This document shows, piece after piece, positions 8,060-15,800 of a stretch of DNA of 28,301 nucleotides. The DNA comes from Metaruminococcus_A sp964607135 (lineage in GTDB: Bacteria; Bacillota; Clostridia; Oscillospirales; Ruminococcaceae): positions 1-28,301 of the forward strand of contig CAZSIV010000028.1 in NCBI GenBank assembly GCA_964607135.1. The letters are read 5' to 3'. Position 1 is the stretch's first letter, and each line of letters starts with the position of its first letter. Below the pieces are notes generated by a model. It was not told where the DNA came from. It saw only the letters and a list, made by a program, of their open reading frames with translations, and ran no database searches. Position numbers and translations under genes: made by a program.

Positions 8060-9046
8060 ATGAAAACAATCCAAATCGGCGGCGTATCTGTTGAGCAGGC
8101 TGCCAGCCTCGCGCCGATGGCCTCGGTTGCAGACCGGACGTTCCGCGCCCTTTGCCGCTCCTACGGCGCGGCGATGGTCACCGGAGAGATGGCGAGCGCC
8201 AAAGGGATGGTCTATTCCGGTAAAAAAACGGCGGAGCTGTTAGAGGTGACTGAGGAGGAACGCCCGATGGCGGTTCAGCTGTTCGGGGACGACCCTTATT
8301 TTATTGCTCTTGCCGCCGAAAAAGCGATGCAATACAAGCCGGATTTTATCGATATCAACATGGGCTGCCCGGTTCCAAAGGTGGTGGCCAACCGCAGCGG
8401 GAGCGCTTTGATGAAGACGCCCCGGCTGGCTGGGGAAATCCTGCGCGCGGCTGTAAACGCCGTTCCAGTCCCCGTCACGGCCAAAATCCGGGCGGGATGG
8501 GATGAGGACACGCGCAATGCGGTCGAGGTAGCGAAAATCTTAGAGCAGAACGGAGCGGCGGCGGTGACGGTACACGGGAGAACCCGCCGGCAGATGTACG
8601 CGCCGCCTGTCGACCTGGAGGTGATCCGGGAAGTAAAAGAAGCGGTTTCGATCCCCGTCATTGGGAATGGAGACATTGAAACGCCGGAAGACGCCAGGCA
8701 GATGTATGACCGCACCGGCTGCGACCTGGTGATGGTTGGGCGGGGCTCCTATGGCCGGCCCTGGATTTTTTCCCAGATCAGGGAATACCTTGAGACGGGC
8801 GCTTTTCCCCCTGACCCGCCGCTTGAAAAGCGGATGGCGGTGATGAAAGCCCATATTGCCGCACTCTGCGCCCACAAGGGTGAACGGATGGGGATGCGAC
8901 AGGCGCGCCATCACGCCGCCTGGTACCTCAAGGGGCTGCACGGCGCTGCGGCTTTTCGGAGGGCCTGCGGGGAACTGACGGCGCTGGGCGACCTCGACCG
9001 GCTGATTGAATGGGTGCTCAAGGAGAACCGGGAGGAAATATTATGA
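8060..9046 (+). CDS. dus: tRNA-dihydrouridine synthase (DusB-type)
   Basis: FMN enzyme that reduces specific uridines in the tRNA D-loop to dihydrouridine using NADPH. It has 328 residues, normal for the family. Visible blocks are LAPMASVADRTFR at the N-terminus, the DINMGCPVPKV segment with the catalytic Cys, VTAKIRAGWD, VHGRTRRQMY, and the phosphate-binding IGNGDI...MVGRGSYGRPWIF at the end of the TIM barrel. The start is the ATG at 8060, because AAAGGAGG lies just upstream; a longer in-frame ORF begins in the tandem repeat and is not coding there. It overlaps the following acetyltransferase by 4 nt (ATGA), so both are one operon. Assignment to the DusB subgroup rests on general similarity only. 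Confidence 0.94.
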   Translation: MKTIQIGGVSVEQAASLAPMASVADRTFRALCRSYGAAMVTGEMASAKGMVYSGKKTAELLEVTEEERPMAVQLFGDDPYFIALAAEKAMQYKPDFIDINMGCPVPKVVANRSGSALMKTPRLAGEILRAAVNAVPVPVTAKIRAGWDEDTRNAVEVAKILEQNGAAAVTVHGRTRRQMYAPPVDLEVIREVKEAVSIPVIGNGDIETPEDARQMYDRTGCDLVMVGRGSYGRPWIFSQIREYLETGAFPPDPPLEKRMAVMKAHIAALCAHKGERMGMRQARHHAAWYLKGLHGAAAFRRACGELTALGDLDRLIEWVLKENREEIL

Positions 9047-9483
9047 CTGTCCGTGAAGCAAAGCAGAAAGACTTAAAGGGTCTGCTCGCCCTTTACACCC
9101 ATCTGCATGACAATCCGGTCCCGCCGGACAGCGAGGCACTTTCCGCTCTCTGGCAGAGGATTTTGGCGGATAAAAAGCACCACGTCCTTCTGGCGGAGGA
9201 GGATGGGCAGATTGTCTCCTCCTGTGTCGTTGTGATGATTGAGAACCTCACCCACTGCCAGCGTCCTTATGCTCTGGTGGAGAATGTTGTCACTGCCCCC
9301 GGCTGCCGTGGCAGGGGGCTGGCCACTGTGTGCCTCAATTTCGCAAAACAGCTTGCTGTAAAGGAAAATTGCTACAAAATCATGCTGATGACCGGTTCAA
9401 AAGAGGAAAGCACGCTACGCTTTTACGAAAAAGCCGGATACAACCGCAACGACAAAACCGCTATGATCCAGTGGTTGGAGTGA
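9043..9483 (+). CDS. GNAT family N-acetyltransferase
   Basis: 146 residues forming a single GNAT domain, probably an acetyl-CoA-dependent acetyltransferase of unknown substrate. The acetyl-CoA loop reads VTAPGCRGRGLATVCL and is followed by the helix ending LRFYEKAGYNR, typical of GNAT motif A/B. The start overlaps the dus stop (ATGA), and the ribosome binding site GGGAGG lies inside the dus 3' end, implying translational coupling. Nothing in the sequence identifies the acceptor. The pairing with dus could mean an RNA or ribosome-related substrate, but that is speculation. Confidence 0.85.
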   Translation: MTVREAKQKDLKGLLALYTHLHDNPVPPDSEALSALWQRILADKKHHVLLAEEDGQIVSSCVVVMIENLTHCQRPYALVENVVTAPGCRGRGLATVCLNFAKQLAVKENCYKIMLMTGSKEESTLRFYEKAGYNRNDKTAMIQWLE

Positions 9484-9504
9484 CAAACTGGAATCAGAGG
9501 AGGA

Positions 9505-9680
9505 GCACCGGACGGCCCGTGGCCGGGCTGGCCAATCGCGATTCGCAGGTTATACTGGTAACAGCGTTTCTTTCCCGCGAGGTACATGTTTTATACAACG
9601 CGCCTCGCAGGATAACTACCCTAAAATTGGTAAAACCTTGGTGTGCGAAATTGGCCTGCGGGGGTCACCCGAACAGCACG
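9505..9680 (+). repeat. Interspersed repeat, copy C (most complete)
   Basis: A 127-bp core (9530-9656) opens with GGCCAATCGCGA and closes with GCGAAATTGGCC, giving imperfect terminal inverted repeats of about 11 bp. The middle holds the hairpin module from CCCGCGAGGTACATG to GCGCCTCGCAGG. Short GC-rich hairpins (CCCGTGGCCGGG on the left, GGGGGTCACCC on the right) flank it. It sits between the convergent GNAT and pnp genes. Downstream, 9681-9886 is AT-rich with no gene I can support. Confidence 0.82.
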
Positions 9681-9886
9681 TTTTTTTGACATTCTGGCGC
9701 GCGTCTGCCTTTGTCAATCGGGGATTATGTGAATGATGATACAGTGACAATGGGGGTCAAGCGTGTGCTCCATCACATGTATGACATGACGAAGAAAAAG
9801 GACAAACATCTCAAAAGCGTTAAAGCCAATATATTTATACATATAGTATATATTTTGCATGAAAGACAGGCGCTAATTTCTCAAAT

Positions 9887-9916
9887 AAAAAAGCTGGGAA
9901 TCTTCCCAGCTTTTTT
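9887..9916 (-). terminator. Terminator of pnp (symmetric, may act on both strands)
   Basis: A 10-bp perfect stem (AAGCTGGGAA at 9891-9900 and its complement at 9903-9912) is flanked by A-rich sequence on the left and six T on the right. It can therefore terminate pnp (minus) and transcripts arriving from dus-GNAT (plus). It lies about 30 bp beyond the pnp stop. Confidence 0.9.
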
Positions 9917-9946
9917 CTGTATCATTGTCGATTCGAGGGGACAGGC

Positions 9947-12061
9947 TTATTTTGCAGCCTTCGCCGCAAGATCGTTAAGAGCATCTTTGCGGGAGAGGTT
10001 GATCCTGCCCTGACTGTCGATTTCGGTGACCTTTACTACAATATCATCGCCGACATTGACAACATCCTCCACCTTTTCGACGCGGTGGTTTTCCAGCTTG
10101 GAGATATGAACCAGCCCTTCTTTGCCCGGCGCGATTTCGACGAAGGCGCCGAAGCCCATCAGGCGGGTGACGCGTCCCTTGTAGATCGCACCGATCTCCG
10201 GATCGTTGACAATGGTGTTGATGATCGAAAGGGCGAGGTTGCAGTTGTCGAGATCGAGCCCGGAAATGAAGACGTTTCCATCCTCTTCCACGTCGATTTT
10301 GACGTCGCAGTCGGCACAGATCTTCTGAATGACCTTGCCGCCCTTTCCGATGACCTCGCTGATCTTGTCGACGTCGATCTTGGTGGTGACCATCTTCGGC
10401 GCGTATTTGCCGACGGTCGGCCGGGGTTCGGCGAGCTCTGGGAGCATGACGTCGTCCAAAATATGAATCCGCGCCTTTCGGGTTTTCTCAAACGCCTCGG
10501 CGATGATCTCAGGGGTCAGGCCGTTATTCTTGATGTCAACCTGGATGGCGGTGATCCCTTTATGGGTGCCGCCGACCTTGAAGTCCATATCGCCGAAGAA
10601 GTCCTCAACTCCCTGAATGTCGACCATCGTCATCCAGCGGTCGCCTTCCTCGATCAAGCCGCAGGAAATACCGGCGACCGGCGCTTTGATCGGGACGCCG
10701 GCGTCCATCAGGGAGAGGGTGGATGCGCAGATAGAGCCCTGCGAGGTCGAGCCGTTGGAGGAAAGCACCTCGGAGACAACGCGGATCGCGTACGGGAACT
10801 CCTCAACCGGCGGGATTACCGGCAGGAGCGCACGCTCTGCCAGCGCGCCGTGGCCGATTTCACGCCGCCCCGGGCCGCGGCTCGGGCGGGTTTCACCCAC
10901 CGAATAGGATGGGAAGTTATATTGATGCATGTAGCGCTTTTCTTCGTCTTCATCGATCCCGTCGAGCATCTGCGCGTCACGGACCGGGCCGAGCGTCGTC
11001 ACTGAGAGAACCTGCGTCTGACCGCGGGTGAACATCGCGGAACCGTGGACGCGGGGCAGAAGGGCGACCTCCGCATCCAGCGGGCGGATCTCATCGAGCT
11101 GTCTCCCGTCGACGCGCTTGCCGTCGTCCAGAAGCCAGCGGCGAACAACGTATTTCTGAAGTTTGTAGATGTACTCGTCAATGATGCCGGTTTTCCCCTC
11201 TTCGCATCTCTCGTCGAACGCGGCGTGGATTTCGTCGACGACCGGCTGAAGGCGGGCTTCGCGGACGTTTTTGTCGTTGGTGTCCAGCGCGTAGCGGACC
11301 TTTTCGATGGCGAATTCCTTGATCTCTTCAAAGAGGGCCGGGTCGAGCTCCTGAGACTCGAAGGTAAATTTTTCTCTGCCGATTTCCTTCTGGATATCAC
11401 TGATGAAGGCGACCATCTTTTTGATCTCTTCGTGGCCAGTCATGATGCACTTGAGCATTAAATCGTCCGGCACCTCGTTGGCGCCCGCTTCAATCATAAC
11501 AACCTTCTCCGCGGTTCCGGCGACGGTCAGGGTCAGGTCGGACTTCGCCCGCTGCTCAACATTGGGGTTGAGGACGATCTCGCCGTCCACCAGGCCGACA
11601 TTGACGCCTGCGATCGGGCCGTTCCAAGGGATATCGGAAATCGACAGGGCGATCGAGGTGCCGATCATCCCGCAGATTTCGGGGGAATTGTCGATGTCGC
11701 TCGCGAGCACCGTCATCACAACGGAAACGTCGTTGCGCATATCCTTTGGGAAGAGAGGACGGATCGGGCGGTCGACGCAGCGGGATGCGAGGATCGCTTT
11801 CTCGCTCGGGCGAGACTCGCGCTTGATGAACGACCCCGGGATTTTGCCGACCGAATAAAGCTTTTCCTCAAAATCGACCGAAAGGGGGAAGAAATCGATA
11901 TCCGGGCGGGGCTTCGCAGAAGCGGTAACGTTGACCATTACGACCGTCTCGCCATAACGAATCCAGCAGGAACCGTTCGCCAGCTCGCTGGTCTTCCCGG
12001 TTTCTACAATCAGTTCGCGGCCTGCGTACATTGTCTTAAAGATTTTTGCCTGTCTTGCCAT
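9947..12061 (-). CDS. pnp: Polyribonucleotide nucleotidyltransferase (PNPase)
   Basis: Phosphorolytic 3'-5' exoribonuclease central to mRNA turnover. It has 704 residues, the usual length. Two RNase PH domains flank an alpha-helical linker. The catalytic second PH domain has the conserved RPSRGPGRREIGHGALAERAL segment and the SNGSTSQGSICASTLSLMDAGVP block. A KH domain (about 560-615, VIGKGGKVIQKI) and an S1 domain (about 625-695, GRVTRLMGFGAFVEIAPGKEGLVHIS) follow. The start has a strong AGGAGGT site. It is downstream of rpsO, the standard rpsO-pnp order. The 164-bp intergenic leader folds into a long hairpin right before the ribosome binding site, which suggests post-transcriptional control. 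Confidence 0.97.
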   Translation of the reverse strand: MARQAKIFKTMYAGRELIVETGKTSELANGSCWIRYGETVVMVNVTASAKPRPDIDFFPLSVDFEEKLYSVGKIPGSFIKRESRPSEKAILASRCVDRPIRPLFPKDMRNDVSVVMTVLASDIDNSPEICGMIGTSIALSISDIPWNGPIAGVNVGLVDGEIVLNPNVEQRAKSDLTLTVAGTAEKVVMIEAGANEVPDDLMLKCIMTGHEEIKKMVAFISDIQKEIGREKFTFESQELDPALFEEIKEFAIEKVRYALDTNDKNVREARLQPVVDEIHAAFDERCEEGKTGIIDEYIYKLQKYVVRRWLLDDGKRVDGRQLDEIRPLDAEVALLPRVHGSAMFTRGQTQVLSVTTLGPVRDAQMLDGIDEDEEKRYMHQYNFPSYSVGETRPSRGPGRREIGHGALAERALLPVIPPVEEFPYAIRVVSEVLSSNGSTSQGSICASTLSLMDAGVPIKAPVAGISCGLIEEGDRWMTMVDIQGVEDFFGDMDFKVGGTHKGITAIQVDIKNNGLTPEIIAEAFEKTRKARIHILDDVMLPELAEPRPTVGKYAPKMVTTKIDVDKISEVIGKGGKVIQKICADCDVKIDVEEDGNVFISGLDLDNCNLALSIINTIVNDPEIGAIYKGRVTRLMGFGAFVEIAPGKEGLVHISKLENHRVEKVEDVVNVGDDIVVKVTEIDSQGRINLSRKDALNDLAAKAAK

Positions 12062-12080
12062 ATTTTACCTCCTGTAAAAT

Positions 12081-12170
12081 GCATACGGCAACGGACTTAG
12101 CATTAAATCAAACCTCTTTTTCGATGGAAAAAGGCGCTCGATTTAGTGCTAATTTCCACTTGCCATATGC
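12081..12170 (-). promoter_or_regulatory. Long stem-loop in the pnp leader
   Basis: Nested complementary arms span 90 nt. The outer arm pairs GCATACGGCAA (12081-12091) with TTGCCATATGC (12160-12170), one mismatch. The next pairs TTAGCATTAAATC (12097-12109) with GATTTAGTGCTAA (12140-12152), one wobble. The apex pairs CTTTTTC with GAAAAAG around a GATG loop. On the mRNA it ends about 7 nt before the AGGAGG of pnp. In enterobacteria the pnp leader forms an RNase III-cleaved hairpin through which PNPase represses itself; a similar role here is an inference from position and shape. Confidence 0.7.
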
Positions 12171-12183
12171 GTTGAATAAATAC

Positions 12184-12213
12184 CAAAAGGCAGATGGGCA
12201 AATGCCACCTGCC
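12184..12213 (-). terminator. Weak terminator or attenuator after rpsO
   Basis: On the minus strand GGCAGGTGG and its partner CCATCTGCC (one G-U pair) form a 9-bp stem followed by only four T. It lies 13 nt beyond the rpsO stop. It may end part of the rpsO transcripts while letting others continue into pnp. Confidence 0.55.
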
Positions 12214-12225
12214 TTAAAGCCATTG

Positions 12226-12492
12226 TTACTTACGAATCCCGAGCTTCGCAATAATCGCACGGTACCGTTCAACATCCTTTTTCATCAGATAGTTGAGCAG
12301 GTTGCGGCGGTGGCCGACCATTTTGAGCAGGCCGCGGCGGGAATGGTGATCCTGCTTGTGAACCTTCAAATGCTCGGTGAGGTCGTTGATCCTTTTGGTG
12401 AGGATTGCGATCTGAACCTCCGGCGAACCGGTGTCGTGCTCGTGGAGCCGGTTATTGGCAATAACCTCGGTTTTTTCTTCTTTTCTTAACAT
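12226..12492 (-). CDS. rpsO: 30S ribosomal protein S15
   Basis: Primary 16S rRNA-binding protein of the small-subunit platform. It has 88 residues, the normal length. The hallmark stretches RHEHDTGSPEVQIAxLT-like (here NNRLHEHDTGSPEVQIAILT), HKQDHHSRRGLLKMVGHRR and the LLNYL...RYRAIIAKLGIRK tail are all present. The start at 12492 has GAGGTG upstream; an in-frame extension exists but lacks the S15 fold. It is transcribed from a near-perfect promoter just after the DUF368 stop, ahead of pnp. Confidence 0.98.
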   Translation of the reverse strand: MLRKEEKTEVIANNRLHEHDTGSPEVQIAILTKRINDLTEHLKVHKQDHHSRRGLLKMVGHRRNLLNYLMKKDVERYRAIIAKLGIRK

Positions 12493-12606
12493 CTTTACAC
12501 CTCTTTTAAAAGATTGCCAATGCCTGAGCGATCCAGGAAAGGGTGTTTCCCATTCAGGGCATACTCCTGAAGCAAAGTACACGGCATTGTCCTCTCAGAC
12601 CCAACT

Positions 12607-12635
12607 ATTATATCAGTTTTTTAGGGCGTTGTAAA
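12607..12635 (-). promoter_or_regulatory. Sigma-A promoter of rpsO-pnp
   Basis: Minus strand TTTACA (12630-12635), 17 bp, TATAAT (12607-12612). The -35 box ends only 3 bp from the DUF368 stop codon. The rpsO leader is about 108 nt and could host S15 autoregulation, although I see no decisive structure. Confidence 0.82.
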
Positions 12636-12638
12636 GCC

Positions 12639-13535
12639 TTACCGCCCGGTTTTTGCAAATTTATTTTTCAGCCATTCACTGCTGGAAAAGTAGGCCAGGG
12701 CGAACCCGAAAAGCAGCACGAGGATCGCGACGGCGCCCTGCCAGTCGAAGGCAAAGCCCGGGTAGAGGTCGAAAAGGGAACCGAGCAGCAGCCCGAGGAT
12801 GCCGAAATAGGTTTCCTGCGGGAATTTTTTGATCAGGACGTCGATCAGCTTCGCCCCCAGAAGCAGTCCCAGAATGATCCCGATTCCCATCGGCAGCCCG
12901 ATCGGGAGGACGGTGTGCAGGAAAGTGTCCATGTGGAATGGAAGCAGTACGGCGATCGCGCCCGTGATCAGCGGGTACACCCCCAAAAGAACCATGATGA
13001 ACGAACCGCTGAGGCCGGGGATAATCATCGCCACTGCGGAGAGAATCCCCCCGAAAAAGAGCTGCAAGATCATCGGAAAATCGACCGAAACCTCCGAAAC
13101 GCTGACGCTGGTCTCCTCCGGCGAGGAAAAGGCGACCACAATTAAAAGAGCGAGCATCAGGAGAAAGGTGATCACCGAAACAGGACGGATCTGCTTGAAC
13201 TCGACCTTCCCGCCGGTCTTCTGAAAGGCGGAACGGCAGACCAAAGGGACGCTTCCCACGATCAGGCCGATGAAGAAGAAGTTGGTGATCATCGGGTAAT
13301 GGTCGAGCATGAAGGTGATCCCTTTGCTGAAAGCGAGGATTCCGGCCGCCGCGCCGAGCAGGATCGGCAGCAGGTAGAGCAGATTTTTCTTGACCGCTTT
13401 GGTAAATTGGCCGATGGCGCCGACAATTTTGTCAAAGACGTTTAAGATGACCATCATCGTCCCGCCGCTGACGCCGGGGATGATATTCGCCACGCCGATG
13501 ATGGCGCCGGCAATGAAATTTTTGATCAGATTCAT
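12639..13535 (-). CDS. DUF368 membrane protein (PopT-like undecaprenyl-phosphate translocase)
   Basis: A polytopic membrane protein of 298 residues with about eight hydrophobic segments. The DUF368 signature GVANIIPGVSGGTMMVIL is at the N-terminus, and a second, related MIIPGLSGSFIMVLLGVYP segment occurs mid-protein, an internal duplication typical of the family. DUF368 proteins (PopT) have been shown to recycle the lipid carrier undecaprenyl phosphate across the membrane for cell-envelope synthesis, so the same role is likely. The start at 13535 is preferred because the family begins with this NFIAGAIIGVANIIPG segment and an AGGA lies 8 nt upstream; the 22-residue Arg-rich extension is probably untranslated. 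The gene has its own promoter and no functional link to rpsO. Confidence 0.85.
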   Translation of the reverse strand: MNLIKNFIAGAIIGVANIIPGVSGGTMMVILNVFDKIVGAIGQFTKAVKKNLLYLLPILLGAAAGILAFSKGITFMLDHYPMITNFFFIGLIVGSVPLVCRSAFQKTGGKVEFKQIRPVSVITFLLMLALLIVVAFSSPEETSVSVSEVSVDFPMILQLFFGGILSAVAMIIPGLSGSFIMVLLGVYPLITGAIAVLLPFHMDTFLHTVLPIGLPMGIGIILGLLLGAKLIDVLIKKFPQETYFGILGLLLGSLFDLYPGFAFDWQGAVAILVLLFGFALAYFSSSEWLKNKFAKTGR

Positions 13536-13676
13536 TTTAACAGTCCTGTAATACCCGCATCTTTCCCGCCTGCGTCTGCGAAGGCGTTCCGCCGCGCCCA
13601 CCTCAGAGAAGAGCTGACGCCGGGTATCGTTCCTTTCTCTGCATTATTTACGCAAATTTTCCTTTTAAACGTTAAC

Positions 13677-13705
13677 AGTTTACCATAAACGGCCCTATTG
13701 CACAA
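13677..13705 (-). promoter_or_regulatory. Probable promoter of the DUF368 gene
   Basis: Minus strand TTGTGC (13700-13705), 17 bp, TAAACT (13677-13682). The leader is about 135 nt and GC-rich. Match to consensus is moderate. Confidence 0.5.
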
Positions 13706-13732
13706 GGATCGGATTGCAGTTCGTCCTGAATT

Positions 13733-14008
13733 TCAGACGTAATCCTTTTTTTCATGGGTCTCTTCATATTTTTTCTTTGTCGCTAAGCCCCCGCGGATGT
13801 GGCGTTCCTCTTTGTTTATTTTAAGAATTTCCGCCACCTGTTTATACAGCTGGGGATTGACTTTTTTTAAGCGTTCCGTGATGTCTTTATGTACCGTGCT
13901 TTTGCTGACGCCGAATTTTTGGGCTGTGCTTCTCACTGTCGCCTTCTGTGAAACCAGGTATTCCGCCAGCTCTACACTTCGGTCCTCCAAAAAGTGTTTA
14001 TCCTTCAA
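13733..14008 (-). CDS. spoIIID: Sporulation transcription factor SpoIIID
   Basis: Mother-cell DNA-binding regulator that activates and represses sigma-E genes during engulfment. It has 91 residues with a helix-turn-helix (ATVRSTAQKFGVSKSTVHKDITERL) and the basic C-terminal extension RHIRGGLATKKKY that contacts DNA in the Bacillus protein. The start is TTG at 14008: GGAGG is spaced 8 nt from it, whereas the upstream in-frame TTG and GTG would place the Shine-Dalgarno inside the gene. The TTG start may keep output low. A sigma-E-like promoter and a possible SpoIIID site lie upstream, matching known regulation in Bacillus. The C-terminal tail (about 10 residues past RGG...KKY) is slightly longer and more charged than in Bacillus. 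Confidence 0.94.
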   Translation of the reverse strand: MKDKHFLEDRSVELAEYLVSQKATVRSTAQKFGVSKSTVHKDITERLKKVNPQLYKQVAEILKINKEERHIRGGLATKKKYEETHEKKDYV

Positions 14009-14029
14009 CCACGACACCTCCAAAATAGG

Positions 14030-14039
14030 TTTTGTCCTA
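14030..14039 (-). promoter_or_regulatory. Possible SpoIIID autoregulatory site
   Basis: Minus strand TAGGACAAAA matches the SpoIIID consensus WWRRACARNY at 9 of 10 positions. It lies just downstream of the predicted start point, between the promoter and the ribosome binding site, a position suited to repression. Short motif, so chance occurrence is possible. Confidence 0.4.
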
Positions 14040-14043
14040 TCTA

Positions 14044-14072
14044 TTTGTATGTCGCCGTCGAATCACTTATGA
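14044..14072 (-). promoter_or_regulatory. Sigma-E-like promoter of spoIIID
   Basis: Minus strand TCATAAG (14066-14072), 14-bp spacer, CATACAAA (14044-14051). Sigma-E promoters in Bacillus read roughly KMATATT, 13-15 bp, CATACANT; this gives 5 of 7 and 7 of 8 matches at correct spacing. In Bacillus, spoIIID is a sigma-E gene. Confidence 0.62.
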
Positions 14073-14137
14073 AGATTTTGAAAACAATTTTTGCTGTTTC
14101 AGGTAAAGTCGGGGTGTACCCATGTCTACACAGGCAG

Positions 14138-14300
14138 TTGCGGCGGAGTGCCTCCGCGGGCAAACGCGATCCACAGGTAATACCGGACCTGATAGTCCGT
14201 AACCCGCAAGGTAGCTCGCAGGACGATCACTTAAGACCGGTAAAACGTTAGGGTGCGAATTGGCCACCGGGGACACCCAGCGCGGAGGTATCCCACCGGC
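14138..14300 (+). repeat. Interspersed repeat, copy D (short core)
   Basis: The core (14158-14265, 108 bp) runs from GGGCAAACGCGATCCACAGG to GGGTGCGAATTGGCC, with the shortened central hairpin CCCGCAAGGTAGCTCGCAGG (14203-14222). It is preceded by the hairpin GCGGAGTGCCTCCGC (14143-14157). Located between spoIIID and hydF. The following 14301-14425 holds nothing I can assign. Confidence 0.78.
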
Positions 14301-14425
14301 TTTGGAATTCGTCTGTTTTTGTCTGATGGGGACGGATGATGAGGTTTTAACGAGAAATTTATTCTATCATTCGCCTCGGCAAAGTTCGGCTCCGGTCGAT
14401 TTATACGCCAAGGGGGTTCCTGTTA

Positions 14426-14462
14426 AATATAAAATGCCCCCGCCTTAATAGCGAGGGCATTT
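14426..14462 (-). terminator. Terminator of the hyd maturation operon
   Basis: An 8-bp stem AAATGCCC/GGGCATTT (14432-14439, 14455-14462) with an inner CGC/GCG pairing is followed on the minus strand by a T-rich stretch. It is 40 bp past the hydF stop. Confidence 0.82.
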
Positions 14463-14501
14463 GCCTAAACGGGATGAAATTTCTCCATTTGGAGAGGGAT
14501 T

Positions 14502-15689
14502 TTAATAAACCACCCGCTCCAGGATGCCGTTGAGATAGGCGAGCGCCGTGCCGAAATTAGTGATGGGTACGCCCGATTTCGCCGCCATCGCGGTTTTGGC
14601 GAGCATCCCTTTCCGGTTGAGCATGCAGCCGCCGCAGTGGAGAATCAGCCGATACTCTTCGACGTGGTCGGGGAAGCCGGTTCCGCTGAAAACATCGACC
14701 GTCAGCCCTTCTCCGATCCGCTTCCGGAGCAGGGCGGGCAGCTTTTCCCGCGCAATGTCCCCCTTCTGGGCGTGGTGGGTGCAGGCTTCCATGATCAGAA
14801 CCTTATCGGCGGGAGTTAAATTCTCAATCGCCCTCGCCCCCTGCACCATTTCGTGGATATCTCCTTTGTATTTGGCCATCAGAATCGAGAAAGAGGTCAG
14901 GCGGATTTCAGGCGGAAGCACCTTGTTGACCTGGCCGAACACCTGAGAATCGGTGATGACGAGATCCGGCGGGCTGACGAGGAGGTTCAACATCGGTTCG
15001 AGGTCGTTCGTCGTGACGCTGACCACCCGGCATTTGAGGTCGAGCAGGTCGCGGGTGACCTGTACCTGCGGCAGGATCAGCCGGCCTTTCGGCGCCTGGA
15101 TATCCTGCGGCATCACCAAAATGACGACATCGCCCGCCTTGACGAGATCCCCGCAGATCGAAGGGCTTTCAAAGTCGTAATCGGCGTGCTGGATCATCAG
15201 CTCTTTCAGCCCCGCCATTGCCTGCGAATCCTGCGCGCTGGCGATGAGATAGGGGACACCCAGGCTCTCCGGGGCCCCTTCCTCCGGCGTTTCTTCTCCA
15301 AACCGGTTGAAAAAGGCGATCACCGGCGTGCCGGCCTCTCTGAACTTTTTGAGGTATTCCCGCTCCAGGGCGAGATTTCGGTCGCCGGAGACGATCACCA
15401 GAACAGCGAGGTCGGTTTTTTTGATGATCTCATCCGTCTTTTGGATCCGCTGGGGGCCGAGCTCGCTCGTGTCATCCAGCCCGGCGGTGTCGATCAGAAC
15501 GACCGGGCCGATGGGGAGCAGCTCCATCGCCTTCCGAACCGGGTCGGTCGTCGTGCCGGAAACGGGGGAGACCAGCGAGATATTCTGACCGGTCAGGGTG
15601 TTGATCAAGGTCGATTTTCCGCTGTTGGTCTTGCCGAAAAAGGCGATGTGCATCCGGTTGGCGTTTGGCGTTTCGTTCAGGTTGGGCAT
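14502..15689 (-). CDS. hydF: [FeFe]-hydrogenase maturation GTPase HydF
   Basis: Scaffold GTPase on which the 2Fe subcluster of the H-cluster is assembled before transfer to apo-HydA. It has 395 residues. The N-terminal GTPase domain has the P-loop GKTNSGKS (residues 19-26), the switch SPVSGTTTDPV, and the DTAGLDD Walker B. The C-terminal cluster-binding domain has a His in ACTHHAQ and the HCGGC motif (the family's HxnHCxxC iron-sulfur ligands). The ATG at 15689 gives the family start MxNLNETPxxNR; an upstream in-frame GTG (15719) lies inside a hairpin. It is the last gene of the operon, separated from hydG by 111 bp that carries a strong hairpin. Confidence 0.96.
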   Translation of the reverse strand: MPNLNETPNANRMHIAFFGKTNSGKSTLINTLTGQNISLVSPVSGTTTDPVRKAMELLPIGPVVLIDTAGLDDTSELGPQRIQKTDEIIKKTDLAVLVIVSGDRNLALEREYLKKFREAGTPVIAFFNRFGEETPEEGAPESLGVPYLIASAQDSQAMAGLKELMIQHADYDFESPSICGDLVKAGDVVILVMPQDIQAPKGRLILPQVQVTRDLLDLKCRVVSVTTNDLEPMLNLLVSPPDLVITDSQVFGQVNKVLPPEIRLTSFSILMAKYKGDIHEMVQGARAIENLTPADKVLIMEACTHHAQKGDIAREKLPALLRKRIGEGLTVDVFSGTGFPDHVEEYRLILHCGGCMLNRKGMLAKTAMAAKSGVPITNFGTALAYLNGILERVVY

Positions 15690-15710
15690 ATCGGTTTCCA
15701 CACGCTGCGA

Positions 15711-15751
15711 ACGGTTCACAGAGCCGCAAAGGGCGGTGCTCTGTAAACCGT
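15711..15751 (-). promoter_or_regulatory. Intercistronic hairpin between hydG and hydF
   Basis: ACGGTT (15711-15716) pairs with AACCGT (15746-15751). After one mismatch ACAGAGC (15718-15724) pairs with GCTCTGT (15738-15744), and CGC/GCG continues the stem. No T-run follows, so it is unlikely to be a terminator. It may stabilise mRNA ends or lower hydF expression relative to hydE and hydG. Confidence 0.65.
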
Positions 15752-15800
15752 GCCGCTCCTTTCCATATAGATTGGTTCTCTGCTGCGGTTCACTCTGGGA

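Noticed and set aside
9711..10013. 100-codon frame between GNAT and pnp
   Set aside because: Starts with TTG without a ribosome binding site, crosses the pnp terminator and runs into pnp antisense. The first 50 residues look faintly protein-like, so a decayed gene cannot be excluded, but I cannot support it.
10085..11005. 306-codon open frame antisense to pnp
   Set aside because: Shadow of pnp; composition and lack of a start signal argue against coding.
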